This document shows, in pieces, positions 1 to 7,238 of a stretch of 12,539 bases of DNA. The notes beneath the pieces were generated by a model. It had not been told where the DNA came from, ran no database searches, and saw nothing but the letters and a program-made list of their open reading frames with translations. Source of the stretch: Lysobacterales bacterium UBA5700 (lineage in GTDB: Bacteria; Pseudomonadota; Gammaproteobacteria; Xanthomonadales; Xanthomonadaceae); the NCBI GenBank assembly GCA_002420085.1, contig DIHI01000099.1, positions 1,927 through 14,465 of the forward strand, in the 5' to 3' direction. Within the stretch, counting starts at the first letter, position 1, and every line of letters starts with the position of its first letter. Position numbers and translations under genes: made by a program.

Positions 1-14
1 GAGTCGCCGAGGCC

Positions 15-923
15 GTGAGCCATCGCCATCCGGCCGGTGGCCACGGCACCGCCAGTGTTCGCGCGTTCGCCGTCGCCACCCTGATCAATCTCGCCTACAC
101 CGGGCTGGAGGCGTTCTATGGCTTCCTGATCGGTTCGCTGGCCCTGCTCTCCGATGCCGCCCACAACCTCGGCGATGCGCTCGGTCTGGCGCTGGCCTGG
201 GGTGCGGCACGGCTGGCGACCCGCGCGCCGACCGAGCGCCACACCTACGGTTGGCGTCGAGCCACCCTGCTGGCACCGCTGGCCAATGCGCTGCTGTTGA
301 CGGCTTTTTCCGGGGCATTGCTGCTGGAGGCGGCGCGCCGCCTGTCGGCGCCGCCGGAACTGCCGGCCTGGCCGGTGGTATGGGTGGCGGCGATCGGCAT
401 CGCGGTCAATCTCGGCACCGCCCTGTTGTTCCGCCATCGTCACCGGCACGATCTCAATCGCCATGGCGCCTATCTGCACCTGCTGGCCGATGCCGGGGTG
501 TCGATCGCGGCGGTGCTGGCCGGTCTGGCCATGTATTGGCGCGGCTGGTATGTGCTCGACCCGCTGTTGGCGGTGCTGGTCGCACTGGTGATCGCGATCG
601 CCGGCTGGCGACTGCTGCGCGACAGCTTCGAGCAAGTGATGGATGCGGTGCCAGCGGGCATCGATCCGAATCGGGTCCGCGCCTGGCTGGCCGCCCAGCC
701 GGGCGTGGCCGGCGTCCACCATGTCCACATCTGGTCGCTGGGCAGTGAGGAGATCGCGCTGACCGCCCATCTGGTGCGTCCGGAACACGCCGACCGCGAT
801 GGTTTTCTCGATGCCACCCTGACCGGCCTGAACCAGCACTTCGGAATCAATCACGCTACCCTGCAAATCGAGTCGGGACCGGGCTGCTGGCACGACGGCC
901 GCGACCCGGCACCGCATTACTGA
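15..923 (+). CDS. Cation diffusion facilitator (zinc-type efflux transporter, CzcD/ZitB-like)
   Basis: This is a probable inner-membrane Zn2+/H+ antiporter that exports divalent metal from the cytoplasm. The 302-residue protein has about six membrane segments. A first helix pair spans residues about 16-65. The HxxxD metal site of helix 2 is H50/D54 in SDAAHNLGD, and that of helix 5 is H155/D159 in HLLAD. His in this position is typical of Zn/Cd members. HTYGWRR (76-82) is the usual cytoplasmic motif, a His-rich loop lies at 139-150, and the C-terminal cytoplasmic domain carries HHVHIWSLG near 240. The N-terminus also has several His. The GTG at 15 is the first start visible, but the frame is open to base 1, so the true start may lie upstream of the window. 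In the canonical locus pyrH would sit here. The exact metal cannot be decided from sequence. Confidence 0.92.
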   Translation: MSHRHPAGGHGTASVRAFAVATLINLAYTGLEAFYGFLIGSLALLSDAAHNLGDALGLALAWGAARLATRAPTERHTYGWRRATLLAPLANALLLTAFSGALLLEAARRLSAPPELPAWPVVWVAAIGIAVNLGTALLFRHRHRHDLNRHGAYLHLLADAGVSIAAVLAGLAMYWRGWYVLDPLLAVLVALVIAIAGWRLLRDSFEQVMDAVPAGIDPNRVRAWLAAQPGVAGVHHVHIWSLGSEEIALTAHLVRPEHADRDGFLDATLTGLNQHFGINHATLQIESGPGCWHDGRDPAPHY

Positions 924-944
924 ACGGCGACCGCACGGGGATGC

Positions 945-961
945 CATCGGGCGCGCCGATG
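945..961 (+). terminator. Weak hairpin after the transporter gene, possible factor-dependent terminator
   Basis: CATCGG (945-950) and CCGATG (956-961) form a perfect 6-bp stem around a 5-nt loop, 22 nt after the transporter stop codon. No T-run follows, so it does not fit a classical intrinsic terminator. Its place between the transporter and a strong -10 box suggests, but does not prove, a transcription boundary. Confidence 0.25.
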
Positions 962-1007
962 ATGACGATCGCTGGCCACGAACCCGGGTGGCTCGGGAAA
1001 TGCCGGC

Positions 1008-1013
1008 TATAAT
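1008..1013 (+). promoter_or_regulatory. Candidate promoter -10 box for frr
   Basis: TATAAT at 1008-1013 is a perfect sigma-70 -10 hexamer in an otherwise GC-rich gap. It would place transcription start near 1020, about 25 nt before the frr ATG. No good -35 hexamer lies 16-18 nt upstream (the bases around 985-990 read CGGGTG), so it may need an activator or be modest in strength. It would make frr and the genes after it independent of the transporter upstream. Confidence 0.55.
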
Positions 1014-1044
1014 CACCGCCTCGCACGAGTCTGGTGGAGCCAAA

Positions 1045-1602
1045 ATGCTCAACGAAATCAAGAAAGACGCATCGGTGCGCATGAGCAAGAGCATCGAAGC
1101 GCTGCGCCACGATCTGACCAAGCTGCGCACCGGCCGAGCCAGCACCGCCCTGGTCGATCACCTCAAGGTCAATTACTACGGCTCGGACATGCCGCTGTCC
1201 CAGGTCGCTGGGATCGCCGTCTCCGACGCGCGCACGCTGACCATCAGTCCGTGGGAAAAGAACATGGTGACGCCGATCGAGAAGGCGATCCTGGCCTCCG
1301 ACCTCGGCCTCAATCCCAATACCTCCGGCACCACCATCCGGATCGTCCTGCCGCCGCTCACCGAAGAGCGCCGCAAGGAACTCGGCAAGCACGTCCACCA
1401 CGAGGGCGAGAACGCCAAGATCGCGGTGCGCAACATTCGCCGCGATGCCATCCACCAGATCAAGGAATTGCTCAAGGAGAAGTCGATCTCCGAGGATGAG
1501 GCACGGCGGGCCGAGGACGACATCCAGAAGCTGACCGATCAGTCGGTCGGCCAGGTCGATGAGGTGGTCAAGGACAAGGAGCAGGAACTGCTGGCGATCT
1601 GA
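1045..1602 (+). CDS. frr: Ribosome recycling factor
   Basis: RRF splits post-termination 70S ribosomes together with EF-G and acts in the cytoplasm. The ATG at 1045 gives 185 residues, exactly the usual family length. It is preceded by a good Shine-Dalgarno, GGTGGAG at 1033-1039, with 5-nt spacing. An earlier in-frame ATG at 988 would add 19 unconserved residues and overlap the promoter, so it was not used. Recognisable stretches are the N-terminal helix beginning MLNEIKKDA, KLRTGRAS near 30-37, LTISPWEKN and the RRKELGKH/NIRRDA region, and the C-terminal helix ending KDKEQELLAI. In most gammaproteobacteria pyrH precedes frr; here it does not, and frr seems to have its own promoter. uppS follows after 15 nt. 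Confidence 0.97.
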   Translation: MLNEIKKDASVRMSKSIEALRHDLTKLRTGRASTALVDHLKVNYYGSDMPLSQVAGIAVSDARTLTISPWEKNMVTPIEKAILASDLGLNPNTSGTTIRIVLPPLTEERRKELGKHVHHEGENAKIAVRNIRRDAIHQIKELLKEKSISEDEARRAEDDIQKLTDQSVGQVDEVVKDKEQELLAI

Positions 1603-1617
1603 GCCACGGTCCGAACG

Positions 1618-2463
1618 ATGAGCGCAGCGCCGCCGCTAGCCGCACCCTCGAACCTGCCCCGGCACATCGCCATCATCATGGATGGCAATGGCCGCTGGGC
1701 GCAGCGCCGCCAGCGGCCGCGCGTGGTCGGACACCGGGCCGGTGCCAGGGCGGTCAACGTGTGCGTCGATTACTGCCTGGAAAAAGGGATCGCCACCCTG
1801 ACCCTGTTCGCCTTTTCCAGCGAAAACTGGCGGCGGCCGGCCGATGAGGTCGGTTCGCTGATGCACTTGTTCCTGAAGGCGCTGGAGCGGGAAGTCGGAG
1901 AACTGCATCGGCGCGGCGTGCGGCTGCGGTTCATCGGCGACCAGACCGGGTTCGGCCGGGAACTGCGCGAGCGGATGACCGAGGCCGAACGCTTGACCGC
2001 CGGCAATGGCCGGCTGGTGCTGAACGTGGCGGTCGGCTATGGCGGTCGCTGGGACATCGTGCAGGCGGCGCGCGCGCTCGCCCGACGGGCGGCTGCCGGC
2101 GAACTCGATCCCGAGACCATCGACCAGGATCGCTTCGCCGATGCGCTCGGCCTGGCCGGCCTGCCCGAGCCGGACCTGTTCATCCGCACCGGTGGCGAGT
2201 ATCGGCTGAGCAATTTCCTGCTCTGGCATCTCGCCTACACCGAATTGTGGTTCACCCCCTGCCTGTGGCCCGACCTCGATCGCTCGGTGCTGGATGCGGC
2301 ACTGGCCGTCTACGCTGGCCGTGAGCGCCGGTTCGGCCAGATTACCGGCAACAGCGATCCGACCGAACCCGGATATGCGGATTCAGAACACACGGACGCC
2401 AGCGAGTTGCACCGGTCGGGCCGTGTCGGCGGCGACCTCGATCTGCGCGGAGACGTCGCCTGA
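1618..2463 (+). CDS. uppS: Undecaprenyl diphosphate synthase (cis-prenyltransferase)
   Basis: UppS adds eight isopentenyl units to farnesyl diphosphate to make the C55 carrier used for peptidoglycan and O-antigen. All signature motifs are present: MDGNGRW with the catalytic Asp at D22, GHRAG near 40, SSENW at 67-71, and the substrate/Mg site DLFIRTGGE (186-194) followed by RLSNFLLW and ELWFTPCLWPD. The protein has 281 residues against about 250 in E. coli. The surplus is a C-terminal tail of about 30 residues after ERRFGQ that is rich in Asp, Glu, Ser and Gly and looks unstructured. The start has no strong ribosome-binding site, but the next in-frame Met is inside the catalytic motif. Its stop overlaps the cdsA start by one base (TGATG), which suggests coupled translation. 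Confidence 0.97.
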   Translation: MSAAPPLAAPSNLPRHIAIIMDGNGRWAQRRQRPRVVGHRAGARAVNVCVDYCLEKGIATLTLFAFSSENWRRPADEVGSLMHLFLKALEREVGELHRRGVRLRFIGDQTGFGRELRERMTEAERLTAGNGRLVLNVAVGYGGRWDIVQAARALARRAAAGELDPETIDQDRFADALGLAGLPEPDLFIRTGGEYRLSNFLLWHLAYTELWFTPCLWPDLDRSVLDAALAVYAGRERRFGQITGNSDPTEPGYADSEHTDASELHRSGRVGGDLDLRGDVA

Positions 2464-3284
2464 TGCTGGCGCGCGTCCTGAGCGCCGTGCTGCTGGCACC
2501 GCTGGCGATCGCCGCCGTGCTCGGCTTGCCGACCGCCGCCCTGGGTGCTCTGGCGGCACCCCTGCTGCTGCTGGCACTGTGGGAATGGATCAGTCTGACC
2601 GGAGTGACCGCCCTGCCGACCCGGCGTCTGGTGCTGCTGGCCAATGCGGCGGCGATCGCCCTGCTCGCCCTGTTCGGCTGGCCCTTGCTGGCCAGTCCGG
2701 TGATCCTCGCCGGTGTCCTGTGGTGGCTGGTGGCCGGCTATTGGACCTGGCGCTGGCGACGGCGTGCCCTGGCGGAACTGGCCGATGTCCGGATTCGCCG
2801 CAAATTGATGGCTGGCTCGTTCGCGGTGATCCCGGCCTGGGCGGCCCTGGTCGCCCTGCATGGCGACTCCGACCTCGGGCCACGCTGGGCGCTGTTCGCA
2901 CTGTGTCTGGTCTGGCTGACCGATATCGGCGGATTCCTGGTCGGTTCGCGGTTCGGCCACCGCAGACTGGCGCCACAGATCAGCCCGAACAAGACCTGGG
3001 AAGGGCTGTGGGGTGGCTTCGCGGCGGCCCTGCTGGGTGCGGTGGCGGCCCTGCCGATGCTCGGCCTGGACTGGTCACACCTGCCGACCCTGCTGGTGCT
3101 GGCCGCCGTCACGGCCGGCTTCGCGGTGCTCGGTGATCTGTTCGAGAGCCTGCTCAAGCGGGTGGCCGGCATCAAGGATTCCGGCCAGGTCATTCCCGGC
3201 CACGGTGGCATGCTCGACCGGGTCGATAGCCTGTTGGCCGCCCTGCCGGTGTTCGCAGCGCTGCGCTGGGGGCTCGGCCTGTGA
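2463..3284 (+). CDS. cdsA: Phosphatidate cytidylyltransferase (CDP-diacylglycerol synthase)
   Basis: CdsA makes CDP-diacylglycerol from CTP and phosphatidic acid at the inner membrane, the branch point for all major phospholipids. The 273-residue protein is strongly hydrophobic with about seven to eight membrane segments. The family signature is complete at 229-255: S-L-L-K-R, then K238-D239, then PGHGGMLDRVD. An upstream conserved stretch has DIGGF at 154-158 and SPNKTWEG around K177. It starts in the TGATG overlap with uppS. In the canonical locus dxr follows directly, often overlapping; here only a 184-nt gap separates cdsA from rseP. Confidence 0.96.
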   Translation: MLARVLSAVLLAPLAIAAVLGLPTAALGALAAPLLLLALWEWISLTGVTALPTRRLVLLANAAAIALLALFGWPLLASPVILAGVLWWLVAGYWTWRWRRRALAELADVRIRRKLMAGSFAVIPAWAALVALHGDSDLGPRWALFALCLVWLTDIGGFLVGSRFGHRRLAPQISPNKTWEGLWGGFAAALLGAVAALPMLGLDWSHLPTLLVLAAVTAGFAVLGDLFESLLKRVAGIKDSGQVIPGHGGMLDRVDSLLAALPVFAALRWGLGL

Positions 3285-3468
3285 TCGCCGTGTCCGCCAC
3301 CCGCGTCGGCCGCACGCCGCTTCAGGCTCGCTTCAGCGCGATTCGCGCAAACAGGTCGCTGCTCGCCCGGTCTGCCGGACCGATCCGTGAACACGCCGAG
3401 CGCCACCGGCAGCCCCGGCCGCGAGTGATCCGAATGCCCGCCAACCGATACTCCTGGACACCCTGACC
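3285..3468 (+). other. Gap where dxr is expected; holds a 61-codon ORF of unknown status
   Basis: No dxr is present in this 184-nt stretch. One open frame fills it: a GTG at 3281, in a GTGA overlap with the cdsA stop, runs to a TGA at 3464-3466, two bases before the rseP ATG. The predicted peptide begins VIAVSATRVGRTPL and is Arg-rich afterwards. Its first residues loosely echo the DXR NADPH-binding start (IAV, then AT, then G in IAVLGATGSIG), which would fit a decayed dxr stub, but the match is short and may be chance. A 5-bp hairpin, CGGTC/GACCG (3368-3382), is also present. I see no convincing promoter or Shine-Dalgarno for rseP. The peptide may equally be plain spacer. Confidence 0.3.
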
Positions 3469-4821
3469 ATGGAAACCGTACTCGGATCGATCTGGTGGCT
3501 GATCGTCAGCCTCGGCATCCTCGTCACCTTCCACGAGTTCGGCCATTTCTGGGTCGCGCGCCGGTTCGGGGTCAGGGTCGAGCGGTTCTCGGTCGGCTTC
3601 GGCAAGGCGCTCTGGCAGCGACGCGGCGCCGACGGCACGGTCTATCAGATTGCCGCGATTCCGCTTGGCGGCTACGTCAAGATGCTCGACGAGCGGGAAT
3701 CCGACGCGCCGATCACCGAGCCCGAGCGCGCCTTCAATCGCAAGCCGGTCGGCGCCCGCATGGCGATCGTGGCGGCCGGCCCGCTGGCCAATCTGGTCCT
3801 GTGTGTCGCCCTGCTCTGGCTGATGTTCCTGGTCGGCAAGCCCGAATATCAGCCGCTGGTCGGGCGCGCCGAAGGCATCGCCGCCGAGGCCGGTGTCCGT
3901 GCCGACGATCGCATCCTGAGTGTCGCCGGCACCGCCAGCGAAACCTGGAGCCACGCGATCCTCGGCCTAGTGGTCGCGGCCACCGACCGGACTGCGGTCG
4001 ATGTCGTGGTCGCCGACCCGAGTGGCGACACTCGCGCGCTGCAATTGCCGTTGCAGAACCTCGGTGCCGACTTCGATGAGGCGCGCCTGCTGAGCGAGAT
4101 CGGCCTGATCCCGAAGCATCGGCTGCTGCCGCCGGTGATCGGCGAGGTGCTTGCCGACAGTGCCGCCGAAGCGGTCGGACTTCAGGCCGGCGACCGCATC
4201 ATCAGCATCGACGATCGACCGGTGCCGTCCTGGGATCGGATCAGCGTGCAGGTGGCGGCGGCAATGGCCGAGCGCGACCATGTGCTGCTGACCATCGAGC
4301 GCGACGGTGCGTTGCAGACCCACGAAGTGCGGCCACGCCAGGCCACGACCGAGCAGGGCACGCTGTGGCTGATCGGCATCGCGCCCGAGCCACGCAATGC
4401 CGATTTCGATGCCGTGCTCCGCTTCGGACCGATCGCTGCGGTCGGCGCTGCCCTGCACGAGACCCGGCGGATGACCGAAGTAACCCTGTCGATGCTGTGG
4501 CGGATGCTGATCGGGCGGGCGTCGCTGAGCAATCTGTCGGGACCGATCAGCATCGCCCAGTACGCCAACGATTCCGCCCAGACCGGCCTGGCCTGGTTCC
4601 TCGGTTTCCTGGCCATGCTGTCGCTCAGTCTGGCGATCATCAACCTGCTGCCGATTCCGATACTGGATGGCGGTCACCTGCTGTATTACCTTATTGAATG
4701 GGTCAAGGGCGGTCCGCTGAGCGAGAGAATGCTGGCCGTCGGCCAAATGGTCGGGTTGGCGATGCTCGCCGGTCTGATGGGGCTGGCCTTCTACAATGAC
4801 CTGTTTCGCGTGTTCGGCTGA
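3469..4821 (+). CDS. rseP: Site-2 intramembrane zinc metalloprotease RseP
   Basis: RseP cuts the anti-sigma factor RseA within the inner membrane after DegS has trimmed it, releasing sigma-E; it also clears signal peptides. The 450-residue length equals that of E. coli RseP. The zinc site HEFGH is at 22-26 in the first membrane helix, GGYVKM follows near 67-72, and the third zinc ligand lies in LDGG (399-402) within NLLPIPILDGGH. Two periplasmic PDZ domains lie between, recognisable by their carboxylate-loop regions near ADDRIL (about 144-149) and AGDRII (240-245). It is followed by bamA after 57 nt, the usual pairing of an envelope-stress sensor with the main outer-membrane assembly protein. 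The upstream neighbour should be dxr but is not. Confidence 0.97.
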   Translation: METVLGSIWWLIVSLGILVTFHEFGHFWVARRFGVRVERFSVGFGKALWQRRGADGTVYQIAAIPLGGYVKMLDERESDAPITEPERAFNRKPVGARMAIVAAGPLANLVLCVALLWLMFLVGKPEYQPLVGRAEGIAAEAGVRADDRILSVAGTASETWSHAILGLVVAATDRTAVDVVVADPSGDTRALQLPLQNLGADFDEARLLSEIGLIPKHRLLPPVIGEVLADSAAEAVGLQAGDRIISIDDRPVPSWDRISVQVAAAMAERDHVLLTIERDGALQTHEVRPRQATTEQGTLWLIGIAPEPRNADFDAVLRFGPIAAVGAALHETRRMTEVTLSMLWRMLIGRASLSNLSGPISIAQYANDSAQTGLAWFLGFLAMLSLSLAIINLLPIPILDGGHLLYYLIEWVKGGPLSERMLAVGQMVGLAMLAGLMGLAFYNDLFRVFG

Positions 4822-4858
4822 ACCCGGAAACCTATCCCGGGTCGCCGCCATGCGACCC
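4822..4858 (+). promoter_or_regulatory. Two mutually exclusive hairpins in the rseP-bamA spacer
   Basis: Hairpin A pairs ACCCGG (4822-4827) with CCGGGT (4837-4842) around a 9-nt loop, beginning directly after the rseP stop. Hairpin B pairs GGGTCGC (4839-4845) with GCGACCC (4852-4858) around a 6-nt loop. They share bases 4839-4842, so only one can form at a time. Neither is followed by a T-run. This could be an RNA processing site, a stability element or an attenuator-like switch before bamA, but a chance outcome of GC-rich sequence is also possible. Confidence 0.35.
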
Positions 4859-4878
4859 AATCGCAACGGATCGATCGA

Positions 4879-7230
4879 ATGCCGCCACAACTCAAACCCA
4901 AGCAACTCGCCCTCGCCTTCGCCATCGCGGTCGCGCTCGCCCCGATCCCGGCATCGGCCCAGATCCTGCTGCCGGACCCGGCCGCTGCGCCGGTGCCCGA
5001 AGGCTTCGTGGTGGCCGATATCCGCCTCGAAGGTCTTCAGCGGATCGCCGCCGGCACCGCGTTCACCCACTTGCCGATCCAGCGCGGCGACCGGGTCGAT
5101 CGCAGCACCATCGCCAATGCCGTGCGCTCGCTGTTCGCCAGCGGCTTCTTCAACGACGTCGAGGTCGCGCGCCAGGGCGACATCCTGGTGTTCACCCTGA
5201 CCGAACGCCCGGCGATCGACAAGGTCACCCTGGTCGGCAACAAGGACATCAAGACCGAAGAGCTGACCCGGGTGATGGGCGAGGCCGGTCTGGCCGAAGG
5301 TGACACCTTCGACCGCAAGAACCTCGATCGCCTGGTCCAGGAGCTGTATCGCCAGTACAACAATCGCGGCAAGTACAACGCCCGAATCGATCCTCGGGTC
5401 GAAAACCTCGACCGCAACCGGGTGGCGCTGACCCTCGACATCAAGGAAGGCAAGGCATCGCGCATCCGGCACATCAACATCGTCGGCAACGAGGCCTACA
5501 AGGAAAAGGATCTGCGTGAGGACTGGGAGTCCGACACCACGAACTGGATGTCCTGGTTCCGACGCGACGATCAGTACTCGCGCGAGAAGCTGTCCGGCGA
5601 TCTGGAAAAGCTCAACGCCTGGTATCTCGATCGCGGCTACGTCGATTTCAGCGTCGAGTCGCAGCAGGTCGAGATCAGCCCCGACCTGCGCGACATGGCG
5701 ATCACCGCCAACATCACCGAAGGCGATGTCTACACGGTATCCAAGGTCGAGGTCACCGGCGATACCGTGCTGCCGCAGGAACAGGTCGAGTCCCTGGTGC
5801 GTCTGATGCCGGGCATGGTGTTCTCGCGGCGACTGATCGAAATGAGCTCGGACGCGATCATGTCGGTGCTGGCCAACATCGGCTATGCCTTCTCGGAAGT
5901 CACCCCGATTCCGGACGTCAACCGCGAGGACAAGACGGTCGACCTCAAGCTGTTCGTCGATCCGGGTCCGCGGGTGTTCGTTCGCCGGGTGCAGATCAAG
6001 GGCAACCTCCAGACCTCCGATGACGTGGTCCGGCGCGAACTGCGTCAGTTCGAGGGCGCCTGGTATTCGCAGGCGGCGATCGACCGATCCAAGGTGCGTC
6101 TGCAACGGCTCGGCTTCTTCGAGGAGGTCGAGATCGAGAACGAGCGGCTCCAGGGCACGCCCGACCAGGTCGATCTGGTGGTCACGGTCAAGGAGCGCAA
6201 TGCCGGCCAGTTCACCTTCGGCCTCGGTTTCTCCCAGGTGTCCGGCCTGATCACCACCATCCAGGTCGTCCAGGACAACTTCCTGGGCACCGGCACCCAG
6301 GTGTCGGCGACCGCCCAGCGCAACACCTTCTCGAACCGGTTCGATTTCGGGTTCTCCGATCCGTACTTCACCGATGACGGCATCTCGGTCGGCTACAACC
6401 TGTTCTATCGCGAGTTCCAGGCGGTCGATGCCAACCTGGCGCGGTTCAGTTCCGACACCTTCGGTCTGTCATCGACCTTCGGCGTGCCGCTGTCGGAAAC
6501 CGATGCGGTCGGCGTGCGCTTCGGCATCGACAGCAACGAAATCTTCCTGGTGGACGGCTTTTCGCCGGAAGAATTCATCTCCTTCATCAACCGGCTCGGC
6601 AACCGCACCTTCAAGTCGTGGCGCGCCGAACTGTTCTGGTCGCGCGATTCCCGCAACCACTTCTTCGTGCCGACCCGTGGTCTGTCGCAGCGGTTGTCGC
6701 TGGAAGCCACCCTGCCGGGATCGACCGCCGAATACTTCAAGTTCCAGTACCAGCTTTCCCACTACCTGCCGCTGCACCGCTGGGTGGTGCTCAACAGTCG
6801 GCTCGATCTCGGCTATGGCGATGGCTACGGCAATGTCAAGGAACTGCCGTTCTTCGAGAACTTCATCGCCGGCGGCACGCGCTCGGTACGTGGCTTCCGT
6901 GACAACACCCTCGGCCCGATCGGCACCGCCCGGCTCAGTTCGGTGCGCCAGCCGCTCGGCGGCTCGCTCAAGACGGTCGGCGGTTTCGATTTCGTGCTGC
7001 CGACCCTGTTCAAGTCGGATGCGGCACGCGCCTCGCTGTTCGTCGATGTCGGCAACGTCTTCGACGGCATCGACAATTTCGAGGCCAACGAACTGCGCGC
7101 GTCCTATGGTGTGTCCCTGCAATGGCAGGCGCCGGTGGGGCCGATCATCATCAGCTATGCGATTCCCCTGCGCGACAAGGAAGACGACGAACTTGAACGA
7201 CTCCAGTTCACGTTCGGAACCACATTCTGA
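4879..7230 (+). CDS. bamA: Outer membrane protein assembly factor BamA (Omp85 family)
   Basis: BamA is the central barrel of the BAM complex, which folds and inserts beta-barrel proteins into the outer membrane. The 783-residue preprotein has a Sec signal peptide with likely cleavage after ASA at 25-27. POTRA domains follow over about residues 33-425; the first starts FVVADIRLEGLQRI, and later ones carry the repeated pattern of an (I/V)xGN or (V/I)xG strand start. The 16-strand barrel fills the rest. The Omp85 loop-6 motif VRGF is at 670-673, and the protein ends in Phe (FTFGTTF), the expected C-terminal outer-membrane signal. A modest GGA Shine-Dalgarno lies 8 nt before the ATG. E. coli BamA is 810 residues, so this is full length. 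skp, which follows bamA in many gammaproteobacteria, is absent; lpxD begins 8 nt downstream. Confidence 0.98.
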   Translation: MPPQLKPKQLALAFAIAVALAPIPASAQILLPDPAAAPVPEGFVVADIRLEGLQRIAAGTAFTHLPIQRGDRVDRSTIANAVRSLFASGFFNDVEVARQGDILVFTLTERPAIDKVTLVGNKDIKTEELTRVMGEAGLAEGDTFDRKNLDRLVQELYRQYNNRGKYNARIDPRVENLDRNRVALTLDIKEGKASRIRHINIVGNEAYKEKDLREDWESDTTNWMSWFRRDDQYSREKLSGDLEKLNAWYLDRGYVDFSVESQQVEISPDLRDMAITANITEGDVYTVSKVEVTGDTVLPQEQVESLVRLMPGMVFSRRLIEMSSDAIMSVLANIGYAFSEVTPIPDVNREDKTVDLKLFVDPGPRVFVRRVQIKGNLQTSDDVVRRELRQFEGAWYSQAAIDRSKVRLQRLGFFEEVEIENERLQGTPDQVDLVVTVKERNAGQFTFGLGFSQVSGLITTIQVVQDNFLGTGTQVSATAQRNTFSNRFDFGFSDPYFTDDGISVGYNLFYREFQAVDANLARFSSDTFGLSSTFGVPLSETDAVGVRFGIDSNEIFLVDGFSPEEFISFINRLGNRTFKSWRAELFWSRDSRNHFFVPTRGLSQRLSLEATLPGSTAEYFKFQYQLSHYLPLHRWVVLNSRLDLGYGDGYGNVKELPFFENFIAGGTRSVRGFRDNTLGPIGTARLSSVRQPLGGSLKTVGGFDFVLPTLFKSDAARASLFVDVGNVFDGIDNFEANELRASYGVSLQWQAPVGPIIISYAIPLRDKEDDELERLQFTFGTTF

Positions 7231-7238
7231 TCAGGCCG

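Noticed and set aside
988..1044. Upstream ATG that would extend frr by 19 residues
   Set aside because: The extension overlaps the perfect TATAAT box, lacks a ribosome-binding site and would exceed the very constant 185-residue family length. The ATG at 1045 has a good Shine-Dalgarno.
3368..3382. CGGTC/GACCG hairpin in the cdsA-rseP gap as a terminator
   Set aside because: The stem is only 5 bp and no T-run follows; such short stems are common by chance in this composition.
3447..3452. GATACT as a -10 box for rseP
   Set aside because: It matches consensus at four of six bases but has no -35-like sequence 16-18 nt upstream, so it is not supportable.
4822..4878. Sigma-E promoter directly before bamA
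   Set aside because: GGAAAC at 4826-4831 hints at a -35, but no TCNNA-like -10 lies at the right distance. Any sigma-E promoter may lie inside rseP, where I could not identify one with confidence.
3967..6105. A 712-codon open frame on the minus strand, antisense to rseP and bamA
   Set aside because: It lies wholly opposite two clear conserved genes, its product has no recognisable fold and is typical of antisense GC-rich codons (many Asp, His, Gly, Gln). Long shadow frames are expected at this GC content.
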